43,174 nucleotides of DNA. Source: 2-01-FULL-51-21 sp964348955. GTDB lineage: Bacteria; Patescibacteriota; Minisyncoccia; Phycocordibacterales; 2-01-FULL-51-21. The notes beneath the pieces are model-generated. The model saw nothing but the letters and a program-made list of their open reading frames with translations. It had not been told where the DNA came from and made no database searches. Within the stretch, counting starts at the first letter, position 1, and each line of letters starts with the position of its first letter. Location: contig CAYGEN010000001.1 in assembly GCA_964348955.1 (NCBI GenBank), forward strand, positions 1-43,174, written 5' to 3'. The position numbers and the translations under genes are program-made. Shown in pieces: positions 28,438-35,962 of this stretch.

Positions 28438-29616
28438 ATGAAAAATCACTCCGTAAAAGAATTGCCGCTCGCTGATGGCCGGTTCCTTCGGCGGACGACG
28501 AGGCTTGCCGAGTACTACGGGTTCACTTCAGCCGATCTTTTTTGTAATGCCCCGGAGACGCCGCGTGCAACCACCAAACCACTTGGTATTGAATTGCGCA
28601 GTGGGCTCGGTAGCAGTGTCGCAAGCGCGCTTGCCGAGCATCTCACGAATGATGCGAGAGAGCCGGCATTATGGTATCACCTTGCAACGAGCAATAAGGC
28701 ACTTTCCTTTGGGCTTGATATTGTCGGTATGAGCCAAAGTATTGCGGATGCGCTCATTGTGAAAGTGGCGCTCGCTATTCTTGAGGAAGCCGGCTTCACG
28801 GACACGTGCGTACACATAAACAGTATCGGCGACCGCGAATCCATTGTGCGATTTAGGCGCGAATTGCAGAATTTTCTCCGAAAAAACATTGAGGATATCC
28901 CTCCGCAAGGGGTTGAGCTTATGAAGCGAGACATACTTGATACGTTTGTTTTTTTGAATAAGAAAGCGCCCGCGCTCTTTGAGATGGCGCCAAAACCCAT
29001 GGAGTTTCTCTCCGAATCGGGGCGGCGACATTTCAGAGAAATGCTTCAGCACTTGGAGACCGCAAACGTCGCCTACGAGGTGGATAACGACCTCGTTTCG
29101 TGCGGCGACTTCTATACCCAAACTCTTTTTGAAATTCGCGCCAAGCAGGAACCGTCGGAATTTGACGATGAGTTGCGCGTGCGCCGTACCTCGGTCCTCG
29201 CGCGTGGCGGACGATATGATGAATTTCTGCGCACCACAAACTACACGCCGGCAAATGGCGTTCGTATTTTACTCTATGCCGAGAAATGTGACGCCGTAAT
29301 CCTGCCCGCACACGCTAAAACCAAGCGCCGACCCAAAGTGTATTTCATACCGCTCGGCGCCAATGCGCGGCTTCGCGCGCTTCCGATTATAGACATGTTG
29401 CGCAAAGAGCAGGTGCCCCTCTATCAAACCATTGGCATAGAGACGCTCTCCGGTCAGCTCATGAGCGCGGAAAAGCTCGCCATCCCCTACGCCATCATTA
29501 TGGGACAGAAGGAAGTGATGGACCACACGGTTATCGTCCGCAATCTCTCATCTAGGCGGCAGGACACCATATCAGTTGACGCACTTTCATCCTACCTCAA
29601 ACACATGGGGTTATGA
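28438..29616 (+). CDS. HisRS-like protein without active-site motifs
   Basis: The 392-residue protein is recognisably built on class II histidyl-tRNA synthetase: VHINSIGDRESIVRFR (125-140) matches the HisRS insertion, ARGGRYDEF (255-263) the HisB signature, and the C-terminal 100 residues (KVYFIPLGANARLRALPI to the end) the anticodon-binding domain. Motif 2 (normally FRYERPQ-GRYREFHQ) is missing: WYHLATSNKALSFGLDIVG (79-97) is about ten residues short and has no FRxE. LRSGLGSS replaces the LRPEGT-like segment. The HisA motif RGLDYYT reads SCGDFYT (221-227), losing the catalytic Arg. It is therefore probably not an active synthetase. It differs from HisZ in lacking motif 2 and has no histidine operon nearby. 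Confidence 0.78.
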   Translation: MKNHSVKELPLADGRFLRRTTRLAEYYGFTSADLFCNAPETPRATTKPLGIELRSGLGSSVASALAEHLTNDAREPALWYHLATSNKALSFGLDIVGMSQSIADALIVKVALAILEEAGFTDTCVHINSIGDRESIVRFRRELQNFLRKNIEDIPPQGVELMKRDILDTFVFLNKKAPALFEMAPKPMEFLSESGRRHFREMLQHLETANVAYEVDNDLVSCGDFYTQTLFEIRAKQEPSEFDDELRVRRTSVLARGGRYDEFLRTTNYTPANGVRILLYAEKCDAVILPAHAKTKRRPKVYFIPLGANARLRALPIIDMLRKEQVPLYQTIGIETLSGQLMSAEKLAIPYAIIMGQKEVMDHTVIVRNLSSRRQDTISVDALSSYLKHMGL

Positions 29617-29659
29617 AAAGCTATTTGCCTTTGCCCGTCTGCCGTGGTAAGCTCCTGCA

Positions 29660-29911
29660 ATGGCGGTGAATGTTGAGGTAGCAAAACAGGCAAATGAAAA
29701 TACGACGGCGCTCATCCGCCGTTTTACGAAACGAGTGCAAGGCTCGGGTATTTTGCGGCGTTCGCGGAAAATTCGCTATCATTCACGAGCACATTCTAAA
29801 CTCATAAAAAAGAAGCAGGCGCTCAAGATGCTCGGACGGCGAGAGCACTATGAGGAACTCGCCAAACTCGGCAAATTGCCGCCTGAAAAAAAACGCCGCG
29901 GCAAGCACTAG
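29660..29911 (+). CDS. rpsU: Ribosomal protein bS21-like
   Basis: The 83-residue, strongly basic protein contains NTTALIRRFTKRVQGSGILRR, the bS21 motif (ALRRFKR...AGVL), followed by RKIRYHSRAHSKLIKKKQAL corresponding to the bS21 helix. The C-terminal extension (about 60-83) makes it longer than most bS21 (about 58-71). bS21 binds near the anti-Shine-Dalgarno end of 16S rRNA. ybeY starts 5 bp downstream, an arrangement consistent with 30S maturation genes. Confidence 0.78.
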   Translation: MAVNVEVAKQANENTTALIRRFTKRVQGSGILRRSRKIRYHSRAHSKLIKKKQALKMLGRREHYEELAKLGKLPPEKKRRGKH

Positions 29912-29915
29912 CAGA

Positions 29916-30299
29916 ATGGCACGGCACATCTCCATTATTCAAACGACCAAAGGCAAGCTCCCCCGCTTGCCTTTTCGCAAAATAGCAGAGGCAGTTCTTC
30001 CTGACGGCTACACGCTTGAGATCGTCGTCATCGGCGACCAAAAATCGCGCGCGCTCAATAGGACCTATCGGAAGAAAGACCTCCCGACCAATGTGCTTTC
30101 ATTTCCGCTGTCAAAGCACGAGGGTGAACTTTTTTTAAATCCGCGCCAAGCTAGGCGCGATGCCCCATCCTTTGACATGCCCTACGAAACATTCCTCTGT
30201 TATTTAGTTATCCACGGTTTGCTACATTTGGCGGGATTTCGCCACGGGAGTAAGATGAGTCAAGCAGAAACAAAATTGCTGCAACGTTTTAATACATAA
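29916..30299 (+). CDS. ybeY: Endoribonuclease / rRNA maturation factor YbeY
   Basis: The start MARHISIIQTTKGKLPRLP gives 127 residues; the open frame upstream overlaps rpsU in another frame. The zinc-binding signature is intact: HGLLHLAGFRH gives H-x3-H-x5-H. NRTYRKKDLPTNVLSFPL is the usual substrate-groove motif. The protein is shorter than E. coli YbeY (155 residues). It takes part in 16S 3'-end maturation and ribosome quality control. Confidence 0.92.
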   Translation: MARHISIIQTTKGKLPRLPFRKIAEAVLPDGYTLEIVVIGDQKSRALNRTYRKKDLPTNVLSFPLSKHEGELFLNPRQARRDAPSFDMPYETFLCYLVIHGLLHLAGFRHGSKMSQAETKLLQRFNT

Positions 30300-30400
30300 C
30301 CCGCTTTCATTTGAACGAGGCGGCGTATCGGCAATCTTGAGCTCTGACACCGACCCCCAAATTGAGCTGGCATTCCCCGCGAATGCGGATAATTTACCCC

Positions 30401-31570
30401 ATGGCAAAAAGAACTACCGTAGGCATTGATATTGGCAGCCACAGTGTAAAAGTGGTGGTCACGGAAGACACCAAGGGCGCGTACCGCGGCTTTCCGGTCG
30501 TGCTCGGCACGGGTATTGCCGAATCAAAAGGGCTCCGTCATGGCTACATTATCAATAGAAGCGATGTGGTGCGCAGTGTGCGAAGCGCCGCACAGCAGGC
30601 GGAAAAAACTTCCGGTATGCGCATTAGGAACGCCTACATTTCAATCGGCGGCGAGTCGCTTGAAGGCATTCGTTCAAAGGGCGAAACGGTTGTTTCCCGC
30701 GCAGACCTTGCGATTACCGAGCTTGACGTCAACCAAACACTAAGAGACGCGGAGCGAAAACTCGGCCAAAAACTGCTCAATAGAAAAATTATCCATGTCA
30801 TTCCCTTAAGCTACTCCATTGACGGAGAAGTCGTGCTCGGCAAGCCGCAGGATATGCGCGGAAGCAAGCTCTCAGCTGAAGCGCTTTTCATTGTCTGCCT
30901 TGAGCAACACGTGAGCGACCTTATTGAAGCGGTAGAGGAAGCGGGCATATCGGTTAAAGATGTGATGGCTTCCCCCCTTGCGAGCAGTTTCGTCACGCTT
31001 GAAAAAAGACAAAAAATGGTCGGCTGCGTCCTTGCGGATATTGGCGCGGAGACGGTGTCCATCGTTGTGTTTGAAAACAACATTCCCATTTCACTCAAGG
31101 TGTTCCCCATCGGTTCCATGGACATTACCGGGGACATAGCACTCGGTTTGAAAATCTCTCTGGATGAAGCCGAGCGGATTAAACTCGGCGCCATCACGAC
31201 AACAGTCTACCCGCAAAAAAAACTCACCGAGATTATGAGCGCGCGTTTTTCTGATATTTTTGAACTCATTGACGCGCACCTCCGAAAAATCGGCAAAAAT
31301 GGTCTTTTGCCCGCCGGCATCATCATGGTCGGCGGCGGCTCCGGCATCGCAAACATAAATGATATGGCGCGCAGTGCGCTCCAACTGCCTGCAAAGACGG
31401 CCACCGTGCAATTCAACACGGAAGCAAAGGGGCAACTCAAAGACCCCTCATGGTCGGTTGCCTATGGCTTGTGCATTTTCGGCACAAGCGCCGAAAATGT
31501 CGTCGGCACTATTCATATCACGCCTATACAACATTCAGTGCTACATTGGGTGAAGCAATTCTTGCCCTAG
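30401..31570 (+). CDS. ftsA: Cell division protein FtsA
   Basis: The start MAKRTTVGIDIGSHSVKVVV gives 389 residues. It has the actin-like ATPase fold: phosphate-1 motif GIDIGSHSVK, the SHS2/1C domain region (NAYISIGGESLEGI, RADLAITELDVNQ), phosphate-2 VLADIGAETVSIVVF, and the adenosine motif IIMVGGGSGIANI. The C-terminus ends IQHSVLHWVKQFLP, an amphipathic helix that should tether FtsA to the membrane. It recruits FtsZ, encoded 161 bp downstream on the same strand. Confidence 0.95.
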   Translation: MAKRTTVGIDIGSHSVKVVVTEDTKGAYRGFPVVLGTGIAESKGLRHGYIINRSDVVRSVRSAAQQAEKTSGMRIRNAYISIGGESLEGIRSKGETVVSRADLAITELDVNQTLRDAERKLGQKLLNRKIIHVIPLSYSIDGEVVLGKPQDMRGSKLSAEALFIVCLEQHVSDLIEAVEEAGISVKDVMASPLASSFVTLEKRQKMVGCVLADIGAETVSIVVFENNIPISLKVFPIGSMDITGDIALGLKISLDEAERIKLGAITTTVYPQKKLTEIMSARFSDIFELIDAHLRKIGKNGLLPAGIIMVGGGSGIANINDMARSALQLPAKTATVQFNTEAKGQLKDPSWSVAYGLCIFGTSAENVVGTIHITPIQHSVLHWVKQFLP

Positions 31571-31731
31571 TACTCAAAATCAGTTCTATACTCTGAAACA
31601 AATCGGCTAGATGTCTAGTGTTTGCTTTTTTATCCCGCATCGCTATGATGGTAGGATATTTGAGACGCGCAAGCGGTCTGTCGGCTCGTAAGACACATCG
31701 GGAGCGGCAATCCTTATAACTTTTACTTTCC

Positions 31732-32919
31732 ATGCAACAGGTTACTTCAGATGTTGAAGCATTCGCGCGAATCCGCGTCGTTGGCGTTGGCGGTTCTGGC
31801 AAAAATGCCGTGAACCACATGATTAACTCAAAAGTGAAGGGTGTTGATTTTGTGGCGATAAATACTGATGCGCAAGACCTCCATAACTCCTTTGCAAAAA
31901 AGAAAATCCATATCGGCAAGAATTTGACCAAAGGACTTGGGACCGGCATGAACGCCGAGATTGGCAAACGCGCGGCGGAAGAAACAAAAGAGGAAATACA
32001 GGAAGCGCTCAAGGGATCCGACATGGTGTTCATCACCTGCGGCATGGGCGGCGGCACCGGTACTGGCGCTTCCGCCGTGGTGGCAAAAACAGCCCGTGAA
32101 ATGGGCGCACTCACGGTGGGCGTCGTCACCAAGCCCTTTTCGTTTGAAGGACTCCAGCGTATGCGCCTCGCTGAAATAGGACTTGACGACCTTAAAAAGG
32201 AAGTGGACGCGCTCATTGTCATTCCAAACGACCGCCTGCTTGCGAGTGTCGGCCGCGAGACGACCGTCACGAGCGCATTCGCGATGTGCGATGACATTTT
32301 AAAGCAAGCGGTTGAGGGCATCTCCGACCTCATCACGACGCCCGGCATTATCAATGTTGACTTCGCCGATATCCGCGCCATCATGGAAAATGCCGGCTCC
32401 GCGCTGATGGGCATAGGTATGGCATCGGGCGAGAAGCGCGCCGAGGAAGCCGCGAAACTCGCCATCAACTCTCCACTTCTTGATATCTCCATTAACGGCG
32501 CGAAGGGCGTACTCTTCGCGGTAGCGGGTAGCGACGACTTGGGACTCCTTGAAATCCAAGACGCCGCAAAAATCATCACGGAATCCATTGACCCGAATGC
32601 CCGCGTTATCTTCGGAACCAGCAAAGACGAGAAACTTAAGAAGGGGGAGATCCGCATTACCGTTATTGCATCTGGATTCCCCGAGTCGGGCAATGCACGC
32701 TCATCGTCAAGTCTCTTTCAGTTTGGCGGCGGCAAGCCGGTCAAGGGCGATGACGAGCTGGAGCGCGGGAGAATATTTAACCCAATACACTCCCCCGTAT
32801 CAGAACTAAAAAAGGAGCCGCATGCGGAAAAAATAGAAAAGAAAGTGCCCGTCAGTGAGGAATTGGATGACGACTGGAATGCCGTACCGGCGTTTTTGCG
32901 AAGGTCTAAATTGAAGTAA
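31732..32919 (+). CDS. ftsZ: Cell division GTPase FtsZ
   Basis: The 395-residue tubulin homologue has the nucleotide-binding VVGVGGSGKNAVNHMI, the tubulin signature GMGGGTGTGASAVVA and the T7 synergy loop NVDFADIRAIM with its catalytic Asp. A poorly conserved linker follows, and the C-terminal peptide DDDWNAVPAFLRRSKLK (DD-WN-P-FLRR type) binds FtsA. A terminator follows directly. The 161 bp between ftsA and ftsZ contain no gene and may hold a separate promoter. Confidence 0.97.
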   Translation: MQQVTSDVEAFARIRVVGVGGSGKNAVNHMINSKVKGVDFVAINTDAQDLHNSFAKKKIHIGKNLTKGLGTGMNAEIGKRAAEETKEEIQEALKGSDMVFITCGMGGGTGTGASAVVAKTAREMGALTVGVVTKPFSFEGLQRMRLAEIGLDDLKKEVDALIVIPNDRLLASVGRETTVTSAFAMCDDILKQAVEGISDLITTPGIINVDFADIRAIMENAGSALMGIGMASGEKRAEEAAKLAINSPLLDISINGAKGVLFAVAGSDDLGLLEIQDAAKIITESIDPNARVIFGTSKDEKLKKGEIRITVIASGFPESGNARSSSSLFQFGGGKPVKGDDELERGRIFNPIHSPVSELKKEPHAEKIEKKVPVSEELDDDWNAVPAFLRRSKLK

Positions 32920-32937
32920 GAATTACGAAGTACGAGT

Positions 32938-32974
32938 AAAAGCACCGTCTTGTCCTTGGCAAGACGGTGCTTTT
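32938..32974 (+). terminator. Terminator after ftsZ
   Basis: AAAAGCACCGTCTTG and CAAGACGGTGCTTTT form a 15-bp perfect stem around TCCTTGG. A-rich and T-rich arms make it potentially bidirectional. Outside it, GAAGTAAG..AAGTACGAGTAA (about 32913-32940) is inverted as TTACTCGTACTTCTTACTTC at about 33001-33020. Confidence 0.92.
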
Positions 32975-33036
32975 ACAATAGCGAATTTCTTGTTATTATC
33001 TTACTCGTACTTCTTACTTCATAATTCATAATTCTA

Positions 33037-33957
33037 ATGTTTGACTTGGCAATCATCGGTGGCGGTCCGGCGGGTGCGGCGGCAGGCGTTTATGCGTCTC
33101 GCAAACACCTCAAAACAATTTTCATTACCAAAGAGTGGGGCGGGCAAAGTGTGGTTTCCCCTGAAATTCAAAATTGGATAGGCGACATTACCCTCTCGGG
33201 AAACGACCTCGCGAAAAAATTAAAGGAGCACGTGCTCGCCTATACCGATAGCTTCATCACGGTTGCTGAAAACGAGTACGCGATAAAAATTGAAAAAGTG
33301 GAGAGCGGCTTTTCCGTATTAACAAATAAAAATACCTACGGGGCGAAAACGGTGCTTGTCGTCGCGGGCGCGCATCGGCGCAAATTGGAAGTGCCTGGCG
33401 CGGCCGAGTTTGACCAGAAAGGTCTCACCTACTGCGCCTCATGCGATGGGCCACTTTTCAGTGGCATGGATACCGCCGTCATTGGTGGCGGCAACGCGGC
33501 GTTTGAAACGGCGGCGCAACTTTTGGCATATGCCAGGAGCGTTACCATTCTTCATCACAGCTCTGAATTTAAAGCAGACCCCGTAACCATCAATAAAATA
33601 CTTGCCAACCCAAAAATGAAGGCGCTCACGAACGCAGAGACTCTTGAGATTAAGGGCGACACCTTTGTCACCGGCCTCGTGTATAAAGACAAATTAACGC
33701 AGGAGAATCATGAGCTTGCGGTTTCCGGCGTATTTGTTGAAATTGGGCTCGTACCGAACAGCGATTTCGTCAAGGATATCGTAAAACTTGATTCCTATGG
33801 ACGCATCGTCATCGACCCGCGCACGCAAGCTACTTCAGCGGTGGGCATCTGGGCGGCGGGCGACATTACCGATTCACTCTACCACCAAAACAACATTTCC
33901 GCGGGTGACGCAATAAAAGCCATTGAGGACATCTACGTCCACCTGCACGTGCGGTAG
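33037..33957 (+). CDS. Thioredoxin reductase-like flavoprotein, AhpF-type NAD site
   Basis: The 306-residue FAD/pyridine-nucleotide oxidoreductase has FAD motif AIIGGGPAGAAAGVYASRK, redox-active CASC in TYCASCDGPLF, NAD(P) motif VIGGGNAAFE and the C-terminal FAD motif GIWAAGDIT. TrxB enzymes that use NADPH have HRRDxFRA after the nucleotide-binding domain; here it is LHHSSEFKADPV, closer to the LEFAPEMKADQV of AhpF, which uses NADH. The later part (VSGVFVEIGLVPNSDFV) also resembles AhpF. It probably reduces a thioredoxin-like partner, possibly the CPHC protein at 26383, using NADH. No AhpC is in the window. Confidence 0.88.
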   Translation: MFDLAIIGGGPAGAAAGVYASRKHLKTIFITKEWGGQSVVSPEIQNWIGDITLSGNDLAKKLKEHVLAYTDSFITVAENEYAIKIEKVESGFSVLTNKNTYGAKTVLVVAGAHRRKLEVPGAAEFDQKGLTYCASCDGPLFSGMDTAVIGGGNAAFETAAQLLAYARSVTILHHSSEFKADPVTINKILANPKMKALTNAETLEIKGDTFVTGLVYKDKLTQENHELAVSGVFVEIGLVPNSDFVKDIVKLDSYGRIVIDPRTQATSAVGIWAAGDITDSLYHQNNISAGDAIKAIEDIYVHLHVR

Positions 33958-33978
33958 CTCTCGCGGCGCCAAAAACCT

Positions 33979-34992
33979 TTACGATTGTTTCCCCCACTGC
34001 AGATATTTGATGAATGAAAAATAACCATGAAAAATGTTTTTTTCATGTACCAGCCCTTCGCGCTCATATATGGCGTGCACCTTGGGCAAATGCACGAATG
34101 AAATGTAGGGATAGTAGTGGTGGTATATATGGTAGTTAAAATTGAGATTCGGCAGAAGTAGCCGTTCAAGGCGGGAAATAGTAATAATGGGCGTTGAATC
34201 AATGATGTTTTGACTTACCACATTGTACTTATGCTCGTCTATGGCTCCCCATCTCAAGAATAACTGGAAGAAGGTGAGGAGCGGTACGACAAAGTAAAGC
34301 AGAAATACGCCCCACAAATGAAAGTAAGTAAAAAGACCCGCAAAAAAACCGAAATAAAGCATTCTCACGAGAGGTGAGAGAGACGAGGGTGATTCATTGG
34401 TCGGGTTTTGTTTGAGCACCCGGTTGTGGATTTTCTCACCGGCAATAGCGCGTGAGATATTTGCGCCAAAAATATCCGACACAAAAAGCCACAAAAAATG
34501 GCGCGTGCGCATCGGGAAAGTCCAATCCCTGCCGTTTTTCCGTATGAAATCGGGGTCATGCTCGGTAAAGAAATATTTGTGATGCGCGAGGTGGGTACGC
34601 GCGTAATTTTCTACGGAGAGAAACAGGAGAGGCATGGCACAAAATAGGTTGGCTACCAGATTGCCCCACTTTGAGCGGAAGCCAAATCCGAGTCCATGCG
34701 CTTGTTCGTGGACCAGAAGCGCCAAAACCTGTTGGCGCGTGGCAATGCCATAGATTGCAAAAATGCTTATGATGAAGTTATCAACGTAACGCGCAATAAT
34801 AATGAGCGCGATAATGACTAACCATGCGGAGATGAGCGTCCAAAGAAAGCCGTAGGGATTCGCACCCTTAAAACTTTCAATTTCGTTTTGTGCCGCCTCG
34901 GAGAGCTGTTCCTTATCGCCAAAAAGTGCGGGTGGAAGCGGTGTCCCCTCTTTGAAATCGTCAGGCAAACCGGCAACAGGTGCGCGAAGCAT
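33979..34992 (-). CDS. Fatty acid desaturase-type membrane di-iron enzyme
   Basis: The start MLRAPVAGLPDDFKEG gives 337 residues. The three histidine boxes of the family are present: HEQAH (95-99), HLAHH (134-138) and HIYHH (288-292). The ENYARTHLAHHKYFFTEHDPDF surroundings recall sphingolipid delta-4 / acyl-lipid desaturases. Membrane helices lie at about 48-67, 70-83, 112-128 and two around 215-255. Such enzymes use O2 and an electron donor to introduce double bonds into acyl chains, so the gene suggests exposure to oxygen. A thioredoxin reductase-like gene lies convergently next door. Confidence 0.88.
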   Translation of the reverse strand: MLRAPVAGLPDDFKEGTPLPPALFGDKEQLSEAAQNEIESFKGANPYGFLWTLISAWLVIIALIIIARYVDNFIISIFAIYGIATRQQVLALLVHEQAHGLGFGFRSKWGNLVANLFCAMPLLFLSVENYARTHLAHHKYFFTEHDPDFIRKNGRDWTFPMRTRHFLWLFVSDIFGANISRAIAGEKIHNRVLKQNPTNESPSSLSPLVRMLYFGFFAGLFTYFHLWGVFLLYFVVPLLTFFQLFLRWGAIDEHKYNVVSQNIIDSTPIITISRLERLLLPNLNFNYHIYHHYYPYISFVHLPKVHAIYEREGLVHEKNIFHGYFSFIKYLQWGKQS

Positions 34993-35044
34993 AGATGCCT
35001 TAAGTATACACCAGTTCATTCCCCGCAAAGAAAAAGACCCAGAG

Positions 35045-35081
35045 ACCTATTGATGAGACGTAAAGCGTCTTATCAATAGGT
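35045..35081 (-). terminator. Long hairpin, probable terminator of the NUDIX gene
   Basis: ACCTATTGATgAGACG and CGTCTtATCAATAGGT pair around a short loop; on the minus strand it is followed by CTCTGGGTCTTTTTCTTT. It lies 44 bp beyond the NUDIX stop. Confidence 0.6.
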
Positions 35082-35124
35082 TAGATGAAGTACGTTTGAC
35101 TTGCGTCACCTTGTTAAAGAAACG

Positions 35125-35553
35125 CTATGCATCCAATTCAAAGATAATTTTTTCAAAGAACTCGCGGTCTTTTGGGTGCGTTAAAAGCGCGGACACATCC
35201 CCTTTTGCCACCCACCTCGCTTCGGGATTTGCCTTATCCTGCGGCATAAGCACGATTTGGGTCGTCCGAAATAAAAACATTTCTATTTCTTTGAGCTGTG
35301 AGCGGTCTTCGCCTTCAACGCCCCGCCCTATGCGATAGCGCTCGTAGGAAAGAAGCGGCTTTACGAGCACTAATTCACTCACGCCGGATTCCTCAAAAAT
35401 TTCGCGCTTCGCCGCTTCAAGCGCCGTTTCGCCTTCGTCAATGTGCCCCTTAGGGAGCGACCAGGAGTTGTTGTTCTGGTTGACGACGAGCACTTCGCCT
35501 TGAGAATTTTGCACCACCCCACCCGCTGATTTTGTTTTTCTAATAAATGCCAT
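35125..35553 (-). CDS. NUDIX hydrolase
   Basis: The start MAFIRKTKSAGGVV gives 142 residues; an upstream in-frame ATG would add 11. The Nudix box G-x5-E-x7-REUxEExGU is complete, beginning GHIDEGETALEAA and ending REIFEESGV. The WSLPKGHIDEGE opening and KEIEMFLFRTTQ resemble Ap4A hydrolase/MutT-type enzymes that clean up nucleotide derivatives. The exact substrate cannot be told from sequence. Confidence 0.9.
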   Translation of the reverse strand: MAFIRKTKSAGGVVQNSQGEVLVVNQNNNSWSLPKGHIDEGETALEAAKREIFEESGVSELVLVKPLLSYERYRIGRGVEGEDRSQLKEIEMFLFRTTQIVLMPQDKANPEARWVAKGDVSALLTHPKDREFFEKIIFELDA

Positions 35554-35586
35554 GCAATTGTCTCGTGTGACGATTCTTATATGCAT

Positions 35587-35962
35587 TCAGTGTACCTAAT
35601 CATATGTTCCGCCGCTATCGGTGAGTACATAAATAAAAAACCACCGCCAGGACACATGCCAGCGGGGTAAAAGCTACAAGGCCCTGAAGCGGATGAGGGG
35701 GGTCAGCAGGTACAATAACTGAAGCGGTGTCGTTCCATCTTCCTTGGGAACCAAAATCTTCTGGGCCTGCGGAATTCTTCCGAACCCTGGTAGCGCAAGA
35801 ACTTTGCTCCTTATGTTAAAGAAGAGTGATTGCGGTGGGTTCTTCCCAACATTTGAAAGGGAGCGCGGTTAGTAGATGTCTCGTGTATCTGTCCCCTGAT
35901 ACGGGATTCTACTCACGCTTCCCGTCTGATAATTTTCTCTTCCGTGCAGGCGTGGCTCATTT
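35587..35962 (-). other. Hairpin-rich intergenic region, candidate non-coding RNA or decayed gene
   Basis: These 376 bp hold no standard gene. On the minus strand several local hairpins appear: ACGGGA..TCCCGT, GTATC..GATAC, GGG-TTCTT-CCC and CGGAA..TTCCG. Near 35645-35675 an imperfect GC-rich hairpin is followed by GGTTTTTTATTT, resembling a terminator. One minus-strand frame of about 64 codons reads protein-like near its end (KVLALPGFGRIPQAQKILVP) but has no ATG or GTG start. I looked for hallmark sequences of tmRNA, RNase P RNA and SRP RNA and did not find them. Confidence 0.35.

Noticed and set aside
28438..29616. HisZ (regulatory subunit of ATP phosphoribosyltransferase)
   Set aside because: No histidine biosynthesis genes are nearby, motif 2 is deleted, and the anticodon-binding domain that HisZ lacks is present here.
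31524..32693. 389-codon minus-strand frame opposite ftsZ
   Set aside because: It covers the ftsZ coding region antisense; the repeated low-complexity Ser/Pro content shows it is a shadow.
35587..35962. tmRNA, RNase P RNA or SRP RNA gene
   Set aside because: No tRNA-like ends with a tag frame, no GAGGAAAGUCC-type P4 segment and no GGUCAGG..GGAAGGAAGCAGC core on either strand.
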